Source: Valencia hispanica (Eukaryota; Chordata; Actinopteri; Cyprinodontiformes; Valenciidae). Taken from it: 64,000 nt of DNA. Location: positions 41,686,001 to 41,750,000 of the forward strand of contig OY747704.1 in the NCBI GenBank assembly GCA_963556495.2, read 5' to 3'. The position numbers and the translations under genes are program-made. The notes under the pieces were generated by a model that was given only the letters and a program-made list of their open reading frames with translations, searched no databases and was not told where the DNA came from. Positions 24,691 to 37,442 of this stretch are shown here, piece after piece; position 1 is the stretch's first letter, and every line of letters begins with the position of its first letter.

Positions 24691-24870
24691 TCTGTCTGCT
24701 CTTACAGTCAGGAAGCCTAGCAGAGAGACGTTGGAGTTGGGGATATGATCCTGCAGCCACGTCTCAGTAAAACACACAACACTGCATTCCCGATACTCTG
24801 GCTGAGTCCTTGTAAGGGCTTGGAGTTCATCCATCTTGTTAGTCAGTGATCTCACATTCCCTATTATGAT
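24690..24870 (-). mobile_element. L2/Rex1-like LINE endonuclease fragment fused to the L1-like piece
   Basis: The - strand encodes GNVRSLTNKMDELQALTRTQ, REC-SVVCFTETWL and GFLTVRADRD, the N-terminal apurinic-endonuclease-like block of L2/Rex1-type LINEs. At about 24690 it passes in frame into the L1-like reverse transcriptase (RADRD then DVLLFLQ). The two parts normally belong to different clades. Confidence 0.55.
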
Positions 24871-26784
24871 TGATGGAAGAGATGAAGATAATATATTAGT
24901 TTAGAAATAATAAAAATAAAATAATATTTAACATAGAAATAGAAATAAGGCTATTCTGAAGGTCAAATAGGTCTAATCTGGTGCAAGCAAGGTGTATCTA
25001 ATGAAGTGCCCAAAGAATGTGTGTAAAAGGGTGCATAACTCTTTGTGTTTATAAAAAACAGGACTGCAGCCTTATTTCTTTCTTTTCAGACCCAAATTAA
25101 AACGTGTTTTTAGATATTCCAACATACGTGGCAAGATAAAGTTTAGGTAGCAGTTAAATCTGCATGATTTTGCTCTCAATCGTTGTAGCAGAAATACAGG
25201 TGATGCTTTTGCACATATTTTTCATAATACCCCTTTTGAACCCTAAACAAGTTCTGAACACCTTCTTTAAAAAGAGGAGAGTGCCACAATGGGGTAAGAA
25301 TGAAACAATTTCCTGTTACAGTTGAGGAGAAAATGAGCCTGCTAATTGCCTTCCAAAAAATGTATTTTATGGCTCCATCTGTGTAGCTTGAAGTTGAAGA
25401 GCTGCTAATTTGCGGGTACTGTAGTCTTAACAGAGAGCACTGAGCTATGGTTGAATAAACTATAATCAGCAGCAAAATGAAGACTCGAACTGCACAAGGT
25501 AAACTGATCAATAGAAATTCAGGTTAATGGAAAAACTACATCTGCATGTTGCCCAGTTGTTCACTTCTAGACTGGACTGGATCTTTGCTGTTTTGTGAAT
25601 CCACTGTTGTAAAGGCGAAACCAATAAGAATAAGAACAGCCAGAGTTTGTGAGTGGAGAGGCCTAAAATTAACTCAAGGGTTGTAATAGCATGGAGCACT
25701 CCCCAAACTGCCCTGGACCACATAGACACAGCTCACATACCCGATTATACTGTCCCTCTAGGTTTTTATTGTGGACACAGCTCTCTTCAAGTACCATAAC
25801 TGCTAACCTGTCTTGTTGGATGCTCCTTGTATAGTTTGTAGAGAGTTCATTTGAGGGATGACGGTTTAGATTAGAAGGACGGTAACTGCCAAATCACCCT
25901 CAAAGGGGGAGACACTGATGCTTCCTGTTTGCTTCCTGTTTATTTCTGCTGTTTCCTTCATGACAGACAATAAACAATGACATAGCTGCTTCTTGTATAT
26001 CCTGTAGCTATAACTGAACTTGGCTCGGTCTTAACTGAAATTTACTCCCACTGTTTATCGCAAAGCCGGCTGAGTAATTATATGTAGACACTAGACAGAG
26101 TATTTTGGCTGAGGTTTCGTGTAATCTCTAATTAGGAGTAAGGGTAAGAAGTAGAATGGGAGTAAGAAAATCTGAAGCGCCAAGAAGTCCCTGATATTCA
26201 GATTATGACAAACAGATGAGAGTCAAACTCAGATCATAAATACAGTACATCTTAGAAATCACCTGAGGTAAATTAAATATACATAAACAGCAGACAAAGC
26301 TGAACCCTGATTAAATGAATCACAACCATATCTGAGGTTCCATGCCTGGATTTCAGATTCCTGCTAAATTTGCAATTGCAAACTAACTCGTTTGCTTTTG
26401 TCATCCTGTGTTTAGATGAATCATCAAGCCTCTTTTTCAATGAACAAGAGATAACGGTATTATTCTGTGGCCCGTGAAATTTCTGAGGTGGAGTCCCTAT
26501 AAGTGACTCAGACCTTATCAGACAATATAAAGTACTGCTGCTCATTCCTCACGGTTGTGGTTGAGAGATTTACCATCTTAAACTGGAACATTGCTAGTGG
26601 GGCAGTTATCCGAAACCTAATACCTTATTTATGTCCCTCAGGCAAGGCAGTCAGAGTAATTTATAGCTCTTGATGAATGTTTTTGTGCTGAGACTTTAAC
26701 CAAAAGTAAGATGAAACATTAAGTAAGGAGCTAGAATGACATTAAAGAGATTAGTTCACTTTAAGGAATAAGATTCCCCTCTAT
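24871..26784. other. Intergenic, nothing recognised
   Basis: No exon, RNA gene or repeat family that I can support in this stretch. Confidence 0.45.
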
Positions 26785-27530
26785 TTGTTTTGGACTCTTT
26801 TAAAGAGGTCACGTCACGGCATCTCTATAAGCTCTAGATCTGATCTTGGGCCTGACTTTCCATTTCTTAATTCTCTGCCAGTTCTTGGTGGATTTACTGG
26901 TATATACTGGGCCATTGTCCTGTTGAAGGGCCCAGTTTTGCTTCAGCTTTATTTTTTTTCAGATGATCCAATGTTTTCCTCAACCACCTTTTGATACACA
27001 GTAAAAATCATGGTGAATCCTGTTGCAGAAAGCAATACATCATACTTCACAGTTGGTATAAGGTTCCTTTTCCTGAATGCTATATTGGGTTTATACCAAA
27101 TATGTAATCTCTTCTGGTGTCCATACTATCCAGTTTTAGACTTATCTGTCCAAAGAACATTATTCTAGAAGTGCTGTTTTTTTCTTCAGTTTTTTAAAAC
27201 TTTGTGTTATTCTCAGAGAGCAAAGGTTTATTTCTTATCTTTGAGATTGTAGAGGCATGCACGTGTCAAAAGCCCTAAAAATCTGCTTTAGGTCTTTTGA
27301 TTAGATAGATAATAGATTTTATGGTTTTTGGAGACATCTTGTAGCATCTTGCTGTCTGCTTTCAGCGAGAACCTGCTCAGATGGGCATTTTTGCAGTTGT
27401 TTCGTTCTCAACTTGTTGACTATTTTCTGTACATTGTAATGGCTGACATCTTTAAATCCCTTACCAGACTCAAAAACTGATGTAACCTTCTTTCTCAAAC
27501 CATCAGACAACTCTTTCTGAACGCGTTTGT
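26785..27530 (-). mobile_element. Tc1-like transposon relic
   Basis: The - strand start at 27510 encodes MSDGLRKKVTSVFESGKGFK...VQKIVNKLRT, the paired-like N-terminal DNA-binding domain of Tc1 transposases. Further along, pieces such as FWTDKSKTG, HIWYKPNIAFRKRNLIPTVK and FNRTMAQYIP correspond to the catalytic region (normally DESKI, KPNTA..., QQDNDPKHT). Several stops and frameshifts, plus a missing central part, make it inactive. Terminal inverted repeats were not identified. Confidence 0.65.
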
Positions 27531-27638
27531 TAGAAAATGCTACAAATAAACGAGTGGTTAAACATGTGCTACTCTACAAGAGTTTAAATGTAATGTCAAG
27601 CTGCATGTACCACAAAAAAGTAGCTGTTATAACAGCTG

Positions 27639-27955
27639 GCTGTACAGAAGGCAGGGTAGGCCTACACACCGGACAGGGTCACCAGTCTATCTTAGGGCAA
27701 CCTTTGGTGTTAATCATAAATGTTATAAGATAATAGATATAAATTTTTTTGCTTTTAGAGTATCTGTTAACAGTGTGTCACTTTAATCTTGTGTATTGTG
27801 TGTTTCTTTTACTTTTAATTTCCAATGTTATATTCCATGTGTTTTTTTGTTTTGTTTTTTTCTTAAATCACCAAATCATGTAAAGCACCTTGAATTACCC
27901 TGCTGTTGAAACTGTGCTATACAAATAAAATTGCCTTGCCTTGCCTTGCCTTAAT
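27639..27955 (+). repeat. L2-like LINE/SINE 3' tail pieces with (TTGCC)n
   Basis: 27639-27702 (gaaggcagggtaggcc, ggacagggtcaccagtctat) and 27867-27955 (tgtaaagcaccttgaatt, ctatacaaataaaattgcc) match two common fish repeat motifs. The second ends in a short TTGCC tandem tail typical of L2-like elements. No coding part is left. Confidence 0.45.
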
Positions 27956-28702
27956 ATCAGTTTATTGTAAATAAGTTTTGAAATGCAGACCAGTTGCAGC
28001 TTGGGAAGTCATTTACTGAGACTCTCCTGACTCTTGACCAGTGAAATCAGGCAAAGTAAAAGCAACCAGGCATTTTGTAAACCAGACACTAAATATTTGT
28101 ATGTTTATGTCAGGATGATGAAACTGTGAAATCCGACTAACCCTTTAACTCCTGTAAGACACGACCGCACACAGCATCACAAGTACTTTCTGTGTGATCC
28201 AGTGATTCAACTGTATAAGCTCTTTTCACGCCAGAAGGCTCTGGTAAATAAAGCTAATCATGTACAGCCTTTATTCAGAGTGCAACTTAAACACTAAGTT
28301 GTATCTGCCTCTGCAGTGAGGATTGAGCATGTTTTTCTGTTGTTGTCAGATGTGGCATGCTGAGCTCTGCGCTGATCTGTGCTGACAGCTGCTCACACAA
28401 GGCTCCTGTTGTTTCCCAGTTCAAATCCAGCACACATAGAGCTGAGGATAAATTAGGATTTTATAAACTGTGTCATCTCCAGAAGTTGTGTGTGATTCAT
28501 TATGACTGGGAACCATCTGGGAATGATGCTCATGTTAAGTTCATTTCTGGCTGATACGGAATCTGAAGCAGGATGAGTCTGTTTGAAAGCAAAGAGATGA
28601 GCTCTACATCCTGGGGACTAATGAATAAACATTTGATGAATCATAGTGGATGGGAAAATCTTTAGTGACCTTTCAATGTATCTCTTCTTCTTTATTTTTC
28701 AG
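27956..28702. other. Upstream intronic or 5' flanking DNA of lhfpl2
   Basis: No coding exon. The only useful signal is the pyrimidine-rich 3' splice site ending at 28702 that opens the lhfpl2 coding exon, so this is probably intron with the promoter further upstream. Confidence 0.4.
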
Positions 28703-28948
28703 CCTGTGCTACATCTAAAGGAAGCTGTGTCGGAGCTTTGTAGCTTATTGGGAGGGCAGCGTGTTGCTTCGCTTAAAACAGAAGGGAAACACTGAACAGG
28801 AGGGACCAACATCTGCTCCGAGAGGATAAGATCTGCAGTCCATCTGGATTCAAACGAGGAACCTCGCTGACCTTTCTGCTCAGAAGTAGAGGAATTCTTT
28901 GGAAGTTTCAAGACCTTTTATTTGAACTTTGAACTCAGAGCTAAAACC
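28703..28948 (+). other. lhfpl2: lhfpl2 5' UTR part of the first coding exon
   Basis: A strong acceptor (tttatttttcag, AG at 28701-28702) begins an exon that continues into the start codon. The upstream 5' exon and promoter are not identified. An in-frame non-ATG extension exists to 28922 but is not needed. Confidence 0.55.
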
Positions 28949-30634
28949 ATGTGTCATGTCATTGTAACATGCCGCTCCATGCTGTGGACCCTGCTCAGCA
29001 TCGTGGTGGCCTTCGTGGAGCTCGTCGCCTTCATGAGCCCCAATTGGCTTATGGGAAATATGAGCAAGACGGAAGTAGGTGTCAAGGAGTATCGGCCATC
29101 CCTCGGCCTCTACAGCCGCTGCAATATTATCATTGTTAAGGGAGTAGGGGTCAGCTGTGGGCCTTACGCAGAGACATTCGGAGAGGTAGCCAGTCCATCC
29201 TGGCAGGCCGCAATGTTGTTTCTGGTCGCTGGGACACTTGTGCTTGTGTGCGTGGCCTGCATGTCCATCTCCACTCTGTGTTTCCAGAGCATCAAAAAGA
29301 AGAGCCTATTCAACATCTGTGGATTACTGCAGGCTATTGGAGGTAAATATGTGTTGGTTCTTTTAACTGGGGGAAATTTAGCCTTTTGTCCAAATATTCT
29401 ACACAAACTGTGCCCTAAGAGGCATTTAGCATGTTGTGAGAAGTAGTTAGAAAACATTCATTAAAAAATAGTTGTTTTACTAACAAAAATAAATAACATC
29501 ATCTAATTGTTTTGGTTTTAAACACAAAAGAAATATACCTGCTGTTGCTAAAATAATATATTGATAAATATAGCTATAGTAATATTATACAAACATATTT
29601 ATTGATATTTTGATTTTAATACATATAATTTAGATAAAACATAGAATAAACAGCTGTTAAATCTAGCTGAAGTTTCCAAGCCCTACATTTTCAGATTATC
29701 ATTGCCTTTAGTTGTAAGAATAAAACGGAGATTCTAACAGGCTATTAGGTTTGTTAGTCAGGCTGTCTGTTCAGTTAGAACCTGCTGTCAGATGTTTAAT
29801 GGAGATGCTTCTTGTTGGTTGACAATCATAATTTTGAAACAGCCATCATTTAATTAGATTGATGGGAGGTGCTCTTTCACTTTCCCCCCCAAGGCGGTCT
29901 CTGTTTGTTGCTACTGGAAATATTTTCAGCCACTTGTCTTTCTTACAGGTGAGGGATAAGTCTAGTAATCTTCTTTCTGCCAGCTCACAAGCAGTGCTCA
30001 GCAAGAGGTGGGGACAGGAGAGTGCTGTGTTACTCTATGCTTCATATACCCCGGGAAACCTCTGGTCATTTCGAGTTGCAGGGATAACAACAGAATGCAA
30101 TTTGATGTGCTGAAATCATACTTTCCTAAAACCTTTGAACACCTTAACACAAAATTATATGTACTGTGATTCTGAGACAGGTATCTGAAAAGAATGAGAG
30201 GTGTGATAAAAAGGGCCAGGTTGAAAAAATGGACTGTGTTACGAAAACCCTGAGATTATGTCATGATATATGAGCACCTCCCAAACTTTAAAACTTCCAG
30301 TCCATAAAACACCAGTGACAGGCACTTGTAAACAGACCTATCACTGGACGTGTCATGATGTGGGTTGTAGTTGGACCCAAATGCAGGCAAGCTTGGATGA
30401 AAAATAGGTTTCAACAAAAAAAAAAGGGAAAAACGTACAGCAATTTATTTGGGGGGGAACACAAGCAACAGGGAGAAAGGAGAACCGAGATGAAGACAGG
30501 GAAATAACAGGAGAAACGAGAGAGGAAAAAAAAGAAAGGGAGGAGACTATATACTGTGAGGTTGATTAGTGGAACAAGGAACAGATGGCTAGATTGGAAC
30601 AGGTTGCCGCTGTGAGAGGAAACCAGGCAGGCAG

Positions 30635-30672
<38 letters not shown>

Positions 30673-32790
30673 CAGAAGGAGCAGGGGGCATAAATACTAA
30701 CCGGGAAAACATAATAATAAACTGTGAAAAGGAATAAACTACAACTGAAGAATCTAATTAGAAGTAAGAAACTGAACTAAGGAAAAGAATAACTAAAGCT
30801 AAACTAAATAAACAGGAAAGACACAAAAATGCAAACGTAGAAGAAAACCCAAAACCCAGGCAGTCCCAGAATCTGACAGGATGAAGAATATACATAGTAC
30901 ACTCATTAAAAAAAGATGTGATGACAGCCTTTACTGTTGAACTATTTTTTATATATTTATGACCTTTGCTTTTAGTCTTCTGTAACAATCATGGCAAAAA
31001 TTAAATATCTAAAAAGTCATTTGGGTTCTGAAAATGCTCAAAAGGGACCAAACTATGTTTTTTATGACCCATAAGAAGACCTCGACCCAAGCATACGACA
31101 ACATCCCAGTGAAGAGATTTCAGTCTTGTTTTATTATATTCTAATGTTGATAAATTGGTAGCTTTTCTATTTGTTGGTATGTAACACCTAATTAAACATT
31201 AGTTGTGGGTCATCACACATGATTGACAATGCAATCTTGAGTGGTATCCACTGAAGTAAGCAAGATTATGTTTTTCTTTTAGTATTTTTGACCAATAATG
31301 ATTTATGTCACTTTTTTCTGTTTGTCTATTTTCTGTTTTTATTATTCACACAAGGAAATCATCCATTGTAACCATTCATAAAATGGAAAAGCAGCACCCT
31401 AGAAGAGTGGTTCCCCAACTGTTTAGCTTCAAACTTCCTATCTATCTAAGCCAGTTTAACAGGGATATAGCAAACACAAACCGTTTCAACTAAATAACAA
31501 TGTGTTTATTTATTAGGAGTAAATAAAATTTTTTGCATTTTTTTGTTTTTAAATTTGAGTTCTGAAGATCTCAAACTTGTTGCTATATCCCAGTGGTGTC
31601 CTGGCAAACATGAAGCACACAAGCTACAGCTCAAAGACTCAACTCCCGATTAGGAATAATGATGAAGGGTTTCTGTGCATTGGCAACTACAAACTCCCCG
31701 CCATGGTTTAATTTGACGACCTTTACCTGTGATATTACTCAATTCGGGTGTTTCAGGCTTTGCCCGGGATTTATCACATGCTATTTAGAGATGAATAGTT
31801 TTCAATATAAAACTCCAAGTGTAGCATTTTTTTTCAATTTAATTTTAAAAAGCGGTTAAAGCCACAAACAAAAAACACTTTTTTCTAAAACACTTTTGTG
31901 TGAACTAAGCGTTTGCTCAAAAATGTGTGATACATTCATTAAAACAAGAATCACACTCCAATGACCATAATCAGAAATATGTCAAAAATCAATTTTTTCT
32001 GTGATTTGTATGTTCTTTGTTCGTACATGTAAAGTTCCATGATTGTAAAGAGAAATTGAAGAAGCAGAAATGCTAAACATGACAAATAGGGTATCTGTGG
32101 CTTTTCAGCCAAGACTAAGCAGTCTTATTCCTGCGCTCTGTGCATTAAGTTGGTGGGAAGTTTCACTGCTGTGACTTGACTGTGTAAGCTGCAACATCTG
32201 ATTTCACAATTTAGTTGCACTGAATTTCTCAGAAGGGAAGTCTAACATTTGAATCTTTTCACACCATTAGAATTTCTATATGTGTGCGTTTAGCTGGACA
32301 TGTAAATATGTGCTGAATATGTAGTCGATTTGTATAACAACACTTTAGGAGGTAGGAAACGTGGGGTCAAATTTTGTCTTTGCTGTCATCAAGGATCAGA
32401 CATCTGTCAGCCGTGGAATAGATGGTATTTTAACTAGAGTTGAGGCAACATGTTCTAATATGCACTTTTTAAATTAAGACACTCATGTAATAAAACAAAT
32501 CATCTAACTGTCTGATCCCTGCTCCCCCCCCAGGTCTGCTGCTAATGGTGGGCCTTATGGTGTACCCAATCGGCTGGGGTTCAGAGAAGGTGACCGTATT
32601 CTGTGGCTCAGAGGCCTCTCCCTTCAGGTCCGCTCAGTGCTCACTTGGCTGGGCATTCTACGCAGCGATAGGAGGAACGCTGGCAACTTTCCTGTGCTCT
32701 GTCCTGTCTGCACAGGCCGAGATCGCCACTTCAAGCGATAAGGTTCTGAAGGAGATTGCGGAGAGGAAAAGCCTTATCTGCCTGTTGTGA
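28949..32790 (+). CDS. lhfpl2: LHFPL tetraspan subfamily member 2, two coding exons
   Basis: Exon coordinates 28949-29342 and 32534-32790; GT donor at 29343, AG acceptor at 32532-32533 after a C-rich tract; the split codon is Gly132. The product is 216 residues, near the ~228 of mammalian LHFPL2. The start [13 protein letters not shown] and the end [10 protein letters not shown]...LICLL match that protein. Four membrane segments are visible at about 11-31, 88-112, 123-147 and 168-192. The first extracellular loop has the claudin-superfamily-like W33 and GLYSRC pattern, but is about a dozen residues shorter than I recall for human. Role: a plasma-membrane tetraspan of the LHFP family, linked by published mouse work to reproductive-tract development; molecular function is poorly defined. 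The ATG at 28949 is preceded by acc, a good Kozak match. The gene is convergent with scamp1. Fish have a/b duplicates of this gene and I cannot tell which this is. Confidence 0.93.
30351..30878 (-). mobile_element. Solo-LTR-like element in the lhfpl2 intron, 528 bp
   Basis: Starts TGTCA and ends TGACA, flanked by ggacg (30346-30350) and ggatg (30879-30883), a 4-of-5 duplication. On the - strand there is a TATATAG box (near 30553), an AATAAA (near 30448) and an end reading gggtccaactacaaccc, the usual order for a fish LTR. It lies antisense to lhfpl2. No internal retroelement genes. Confidence 0.57.
30638..30667. repeat. (AG)n microsatellite
   Basis: Fifteen AG dinucleotides within the solo LTR. 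Confidence 0.9.
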
Positions 32791-33845
32791 GCATCAAGGA
32801 AGCTCTGGGAAGAGCAGGAAATCACCTTTGGAGGAATTTTTAGGGTGTGCACACTTGTCCATATGAATGGAAGGAAGACAAGGACTTCCCTGAGGGTCTT
32901 CCCTTTCTGCTGAGGGTTTTTGTACAAAGATATTTTTTTATTTTCATACGTCTTACCTAACAGATATCAGTATAATGGTTAAGGAAATTGGTTGTGGATA
33001 TGTTACTCATCTATCAGTAACACAGCAAGTATTATGGATGTTCCTATTGCTAACCAGCAAACTACAAGCTGATCATTATTAATATCCCCCCCTATTTTTT
33101 CATTAACCAGGAATGTTTCACTTAGATCTTGTATCTCTTCTGCCAGGGAATCATGTTCTAGATGATAGGGAAAAACATTACTTAACAACTGCTGGCAAAT
33201 GTTTTCTGCATTTAAGTTGTTACGATTTTACCTGTTTGGTTTTTTACATGTTTATTTGCTTTACATTTGCTGCACAGGAGTTGAGATGTGAGCTCTCCAC
33301 TTCAATGGGACATTTGTGGTTTCTCAGCTGAATGACAACTGGCAGGTTACAGTATGTGGAAAAAGCTTTTCTCATCAAATGTTTGCTTCTGTTGACTTAG
33401 GTTTTATTGCATAAATGTATCAATTTTGTCACCTTTCAGTGTTCTTTGCTTAAGGTGGATGCCTCTTTTGTGTCTTGGTACTTTTGGAGTACTCCTGTTC
33501 CAAATAGCACATTTTATTGCATTTTGCACTTGGTCTTTAGCTCATTTTGTAAAGTTGTATACTTCATTTAAGTGTTTCAGATCTGTTTTGCTATAATCCA
33601 TGCTCCAAATTTCACTGTCAATTCAGTAATTCATCTTTGCTGTGCTTTCACTAATTGATAATGTGTGTGTAATGTGCAATAATTTGATATAAAGAAAATT
33701 ACTGACTAATTAGACTTATTCAAACCACAAAGAGGATTTCTAGTATTGCTTGTATTTGTTTTGTTACATTAACAAAAGACTAGCAGCATGTGTGATGCAA
33801 CATATGAGACTAATATATATTAAAAGAAATCATTTGTGGCCTACT
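32791..33845 (+). other. lhfpl2: Probable lhfpl2 3' UTR
   Basis: Follows the TGA. No AATAAA was seen; the first plausible polyadenylation signal is ATTAAA at 33819-33824. The end is therefore an estimate. Confidence 0.42.
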
Positions 33846-34392
33846 GTGTGAAATCTGCAGTTTGTCTCTATTCAGAAATTTCTGAGAACACACTGACACC
33901 TAGTGACAGAAGATGGTTACTGCAGGTTTCCTACACAGTTTCCATGTCAGAATTTAAGTTTATTGTTGTCTCGGTAAAGCATTAATACACATGTTCAGTG
34001 CGCTTTTTTTAAACAGATATTTCCACAGGGTTTAAATGTGAAGTCTTTAAAACCCAGAGACTTGAAGGAAGAGAATGGATCAGTGGATGGAGAAACAACT
34101 AAATGAACGAACGGACACAGTTTTTAGACTTTCTATTCAGAGGGTCCTGAATAACAAAGGTCAGAGAAAGATCACTGCCACAAAGATGCTGGCGGTGGCA
34201 TTGTTTCATGACTTGCATCTGATGCCACTGTTATGTGTCGCCCTTTAGACGTCAGAGACACCTCCCAGTTCCCAAGGCATCAACAATCTACTACTTTAGC
34301 CATAATAAATGCACTACTGGCCAAAGGTTTGGAGACCAAATCGGTACAGGAAAATATTTCATTAGCATGCTACAAATATAACAAACATATAT

Positions 34393-34436
<44 letters not shown>

Positions 34437-35140
34437 TATATATATATATCTATATATATATATATAGATATATATAAACAATTAGCAGCTGGTATTTAGC
34501 GTTTTCATGCTTGGGTTATGCTTCCTTCAAAATAACCTGCTTTGGCTTTAACAGCAGCATGGCAAACATACGATATACAAACTATGATTTGCTGTTTTAC
34601 AATTAGACCTGAAACTAAGCCCTTCTTCTATGTTAACTTTTATGCAGCAATGGTGTCAACCTAAAAGTAAACTGAGGAAAATTGTGCTTTTTAAATAAAG
34701 GACATCTGATTGTGCTGTAAATACAAAGGCATTGTAAACAGAAACTAGGAAGTTGCTTGAATGTTTCACCAGTAGTGTATCACATGACTCGGGCTGTTTT
34801 CACATTTAACCATTCCATATAATGTATCATTCAACTGAATGAAAGACAGTTTTATATTCAAAGTTTGACATTATGAAATTAATCAAGGAGTATTTCACAG
34901 CTTTCTTGGTTTTCAAGTGAATCTAAATCAAACTATAGGAGGAACTTTTCACATCTGTTAGCAGCTTGAAAAATAAAGGACAGGACAGTAATAACAAGGG
35001 ACTTAAAAACACCAATTATACTGGAAAAATGGCTAACTAATGGTGGGAAAATGATCTGGAAAAAGGAGGATTCTGCAGACGAAAGGTCAAATCCATGTGG
35101 TCAAACATATATTTCCTTAAAGATTAAATCAATAAATAAT
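33846..35140. other. Spacer between the convergent genes, with (AT)n
   Basis: Includes an imperfect (AT)n tract at 34383-34478. No coding or RNA gene. It separates the estimated 3' ends of lhfpl2 and scamp1 by about 1.3 kb. Confidence 0.5.
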
Positions 35141-37442
35141 GACTTCTTTCAAATTTTATTTAATGTTAATAACATAAATATACAAAACTGAAACTATTTC
35201 ACATGCGACAAAAGCCAGACAGGAGTGCATTACAATTTCTTTTTTAACTTTTTTTACACGTGATTGATGAGGATCAAACTTTACAAAATATACAGGTCTA
35301 CCCTTTCCCCCACTGATTCTGTCAAATACCACTGTCACAGGCCAAAAAACACTGTTTAGTGTCAATAGACTTCAAAAACACATTGTTCTGTACAGCAGAA
35401 CCAGGTCGCCAAATACATCAAAAAAACTACCCACTGTGGCAAGGCTTCATAGAACGACTTTAAAAGTATAAATACATGGTAATCATGTGGGTGTATGCAG
35501 CAGAGTATTGTAATAACTTAAGGTTAGACCGTAGGGTGCACATCACAAAGCAAGATTTGGAAAAAAACATTTCTATGCACATTTGGTAGTTTCTCACAGC
35601 TTTTCAGGACATAAAATAACACTTGAGGGAGTTTAATTCTTCCATACCAACCTTTTACACTCACTCTCGTAAAACACACACACGTGTTTCGCGGGCTGAA
35701 CGTTTAGCAGCCTAGCTGTCTCATTAATCATGTTGTTACAAAAATCACAGACAAAATTGCAAACAACTTAAATAACATAAACATGATTTTCACTAACTTT
35801 GATCTAAAAACAAGAAATGTGTAAATGTATTAAAAAATAACTAAACAAAAGCAATACTGCCAAGGTTTAAGCTTATTATTTTAGGAGAGATCCTCTTCCA
35901 ACATTTACTTTTGGGAGTATTTGATGTTTTGCACAGCAGTTATCATTTGTCTATCATGCACATCTTCAGACAATCACGTTCACTATTTCAAGTGCTTCGG
36001 CACAATAAAAAAAAAGAAAAACTGCACATCCATAATTCAATTCAGTGACAGTCTGTACAACTTTAGTGTGAATAAAATAATGTGTGTTGGTGATGGCAAT
36101 GAATGTGCATCAGGTTCAGTCTCCTGTTCATTTATTTTGGGTACAACTTTTCTGCAGCCAGTAATTCCCTGCTGACAGGAAAATCAGTTGAAATGATGGA
36201 CTGTTAGCCTATGTAGTGTACGCGTACAATTACAAGCTTTGTTTTCCTTTTTAATATATGTGCAGGATTATTCTCAAGAAATATATTTTTAAAAAAATTC
36301 TCCTGAGAGAAAAGGCATTTCAGTTCTCTCCACATGTGGTATTTTGCTTCTTCTTAAACAGGAAACGGGACACCAAGAGCCCAAGATCAAGCGACTCCGA
36401 GGTTAATAGCAGCGTTAGTTTTCCAACAAGTGAGAACAGCAACAAAAACAAGCGAGGGAGAGTCACATACTGTAGTAATGGGTTAATGCCATTCATAAAT
36501 AAAAAGGAACATCGGTTGTTGTTACATCTTTCCTACTTTGAATGCATCAGGCTGTTTGTCGGGACTTGAATCACTGTAATCCACTTTTTGCAGAAAATGG
36601 AGAGCTCCCTCCTCCCCTAACCAGCAACATACGAAGCCTGAAGACTTTCTAACTGTAACGTGTACCAAGCACGCTTGTTGCTATCATGCTGGATAATCTT
36701 CAGCTGTTGAATGAGCACAATCAAAAAAAAGTACAGAACTGACAGGTATACTTGGGGCATTGCTCAAATAATAGAAGAATATGAAACCATTTATCCATCA
36801 TGAGAATGTTATCATCTTGCTACATTTAGCACAGGTACAGGACGAGGGAAAGTGTACCTTTTAAATCCTAAACGTCCAAACAATGGATTAAAATAAAAGA
36901 TTAGTGTATCACTGCATCGCACTGATATCCAGTTATTCAAAAAAGAATTAAATAAACAAAAACTAAACTATGTGCAAACAAACTAACTTCTCATAAGTCC
37001 ACACTGAATTTATCAGGCAGGGAGTTGTTCAGAGGTCATCACCATGACAAATTATGCTAGAGCTGTGACTTCTGTCTGGGATCATCTCACAGGGCACAGA
37101 AGGACGAGGGTAGCACAAAAGTGGGTAAGTGTGTAGGATGAGATCCCCCACACGTTTAGAGCCCACCGTGGATCACTTAGTAGACATGACAAGACAGTCA
37201 CCTGACTGTAAAGCAGATAGGGTGAGTTTCGTAGTGTCTTCACTGACGTAAGGTTTTAGGTGAAGATGAACAACTCTGGTAACTCGTCTGCTATTTTACT
37301 TCACACTTCAGAAGATAAATGTGCAGGGGAAACATTCATGAATATATTCTATTGAATTTGAGAGGCAGCAGGACCAGAGTCGAGCGCCTCCATCTTGTTG
37401 TTGTTGTTGTGTGTGAGCATGTATGGCTTGAACGTGTCTGGT
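35141..37442 (-). other. scamp1: Probable scamp1 3' UTR
   Basis: Begins after the TAA at 37445-37443. On the - strand AATAAA occurs at 35160-35155, giving a 3' UTR of about 2.3 kb; other AATAAA sites (for example near 36133) could give shorter forms. A 233-bp part (36148-35916) is duplicated in intron 8. Confidence 0.5.

Noticed and set aside
28922..28948. Nine-codon N-terminal extension of Lhfpl2
   Set aside because: No ATG at 28922; the conserved protein starts at 28949.
31404..31460. gtggttccccaactg as a hAT terminus in the lhfpl2 intron
   Set aside because: Only one end is visible and no matching terminus or duplication was found.
35156..36569. Several short ORFs on both strands
   Set aside because: They fall in the scamp1 3' UTR and show no coding features.
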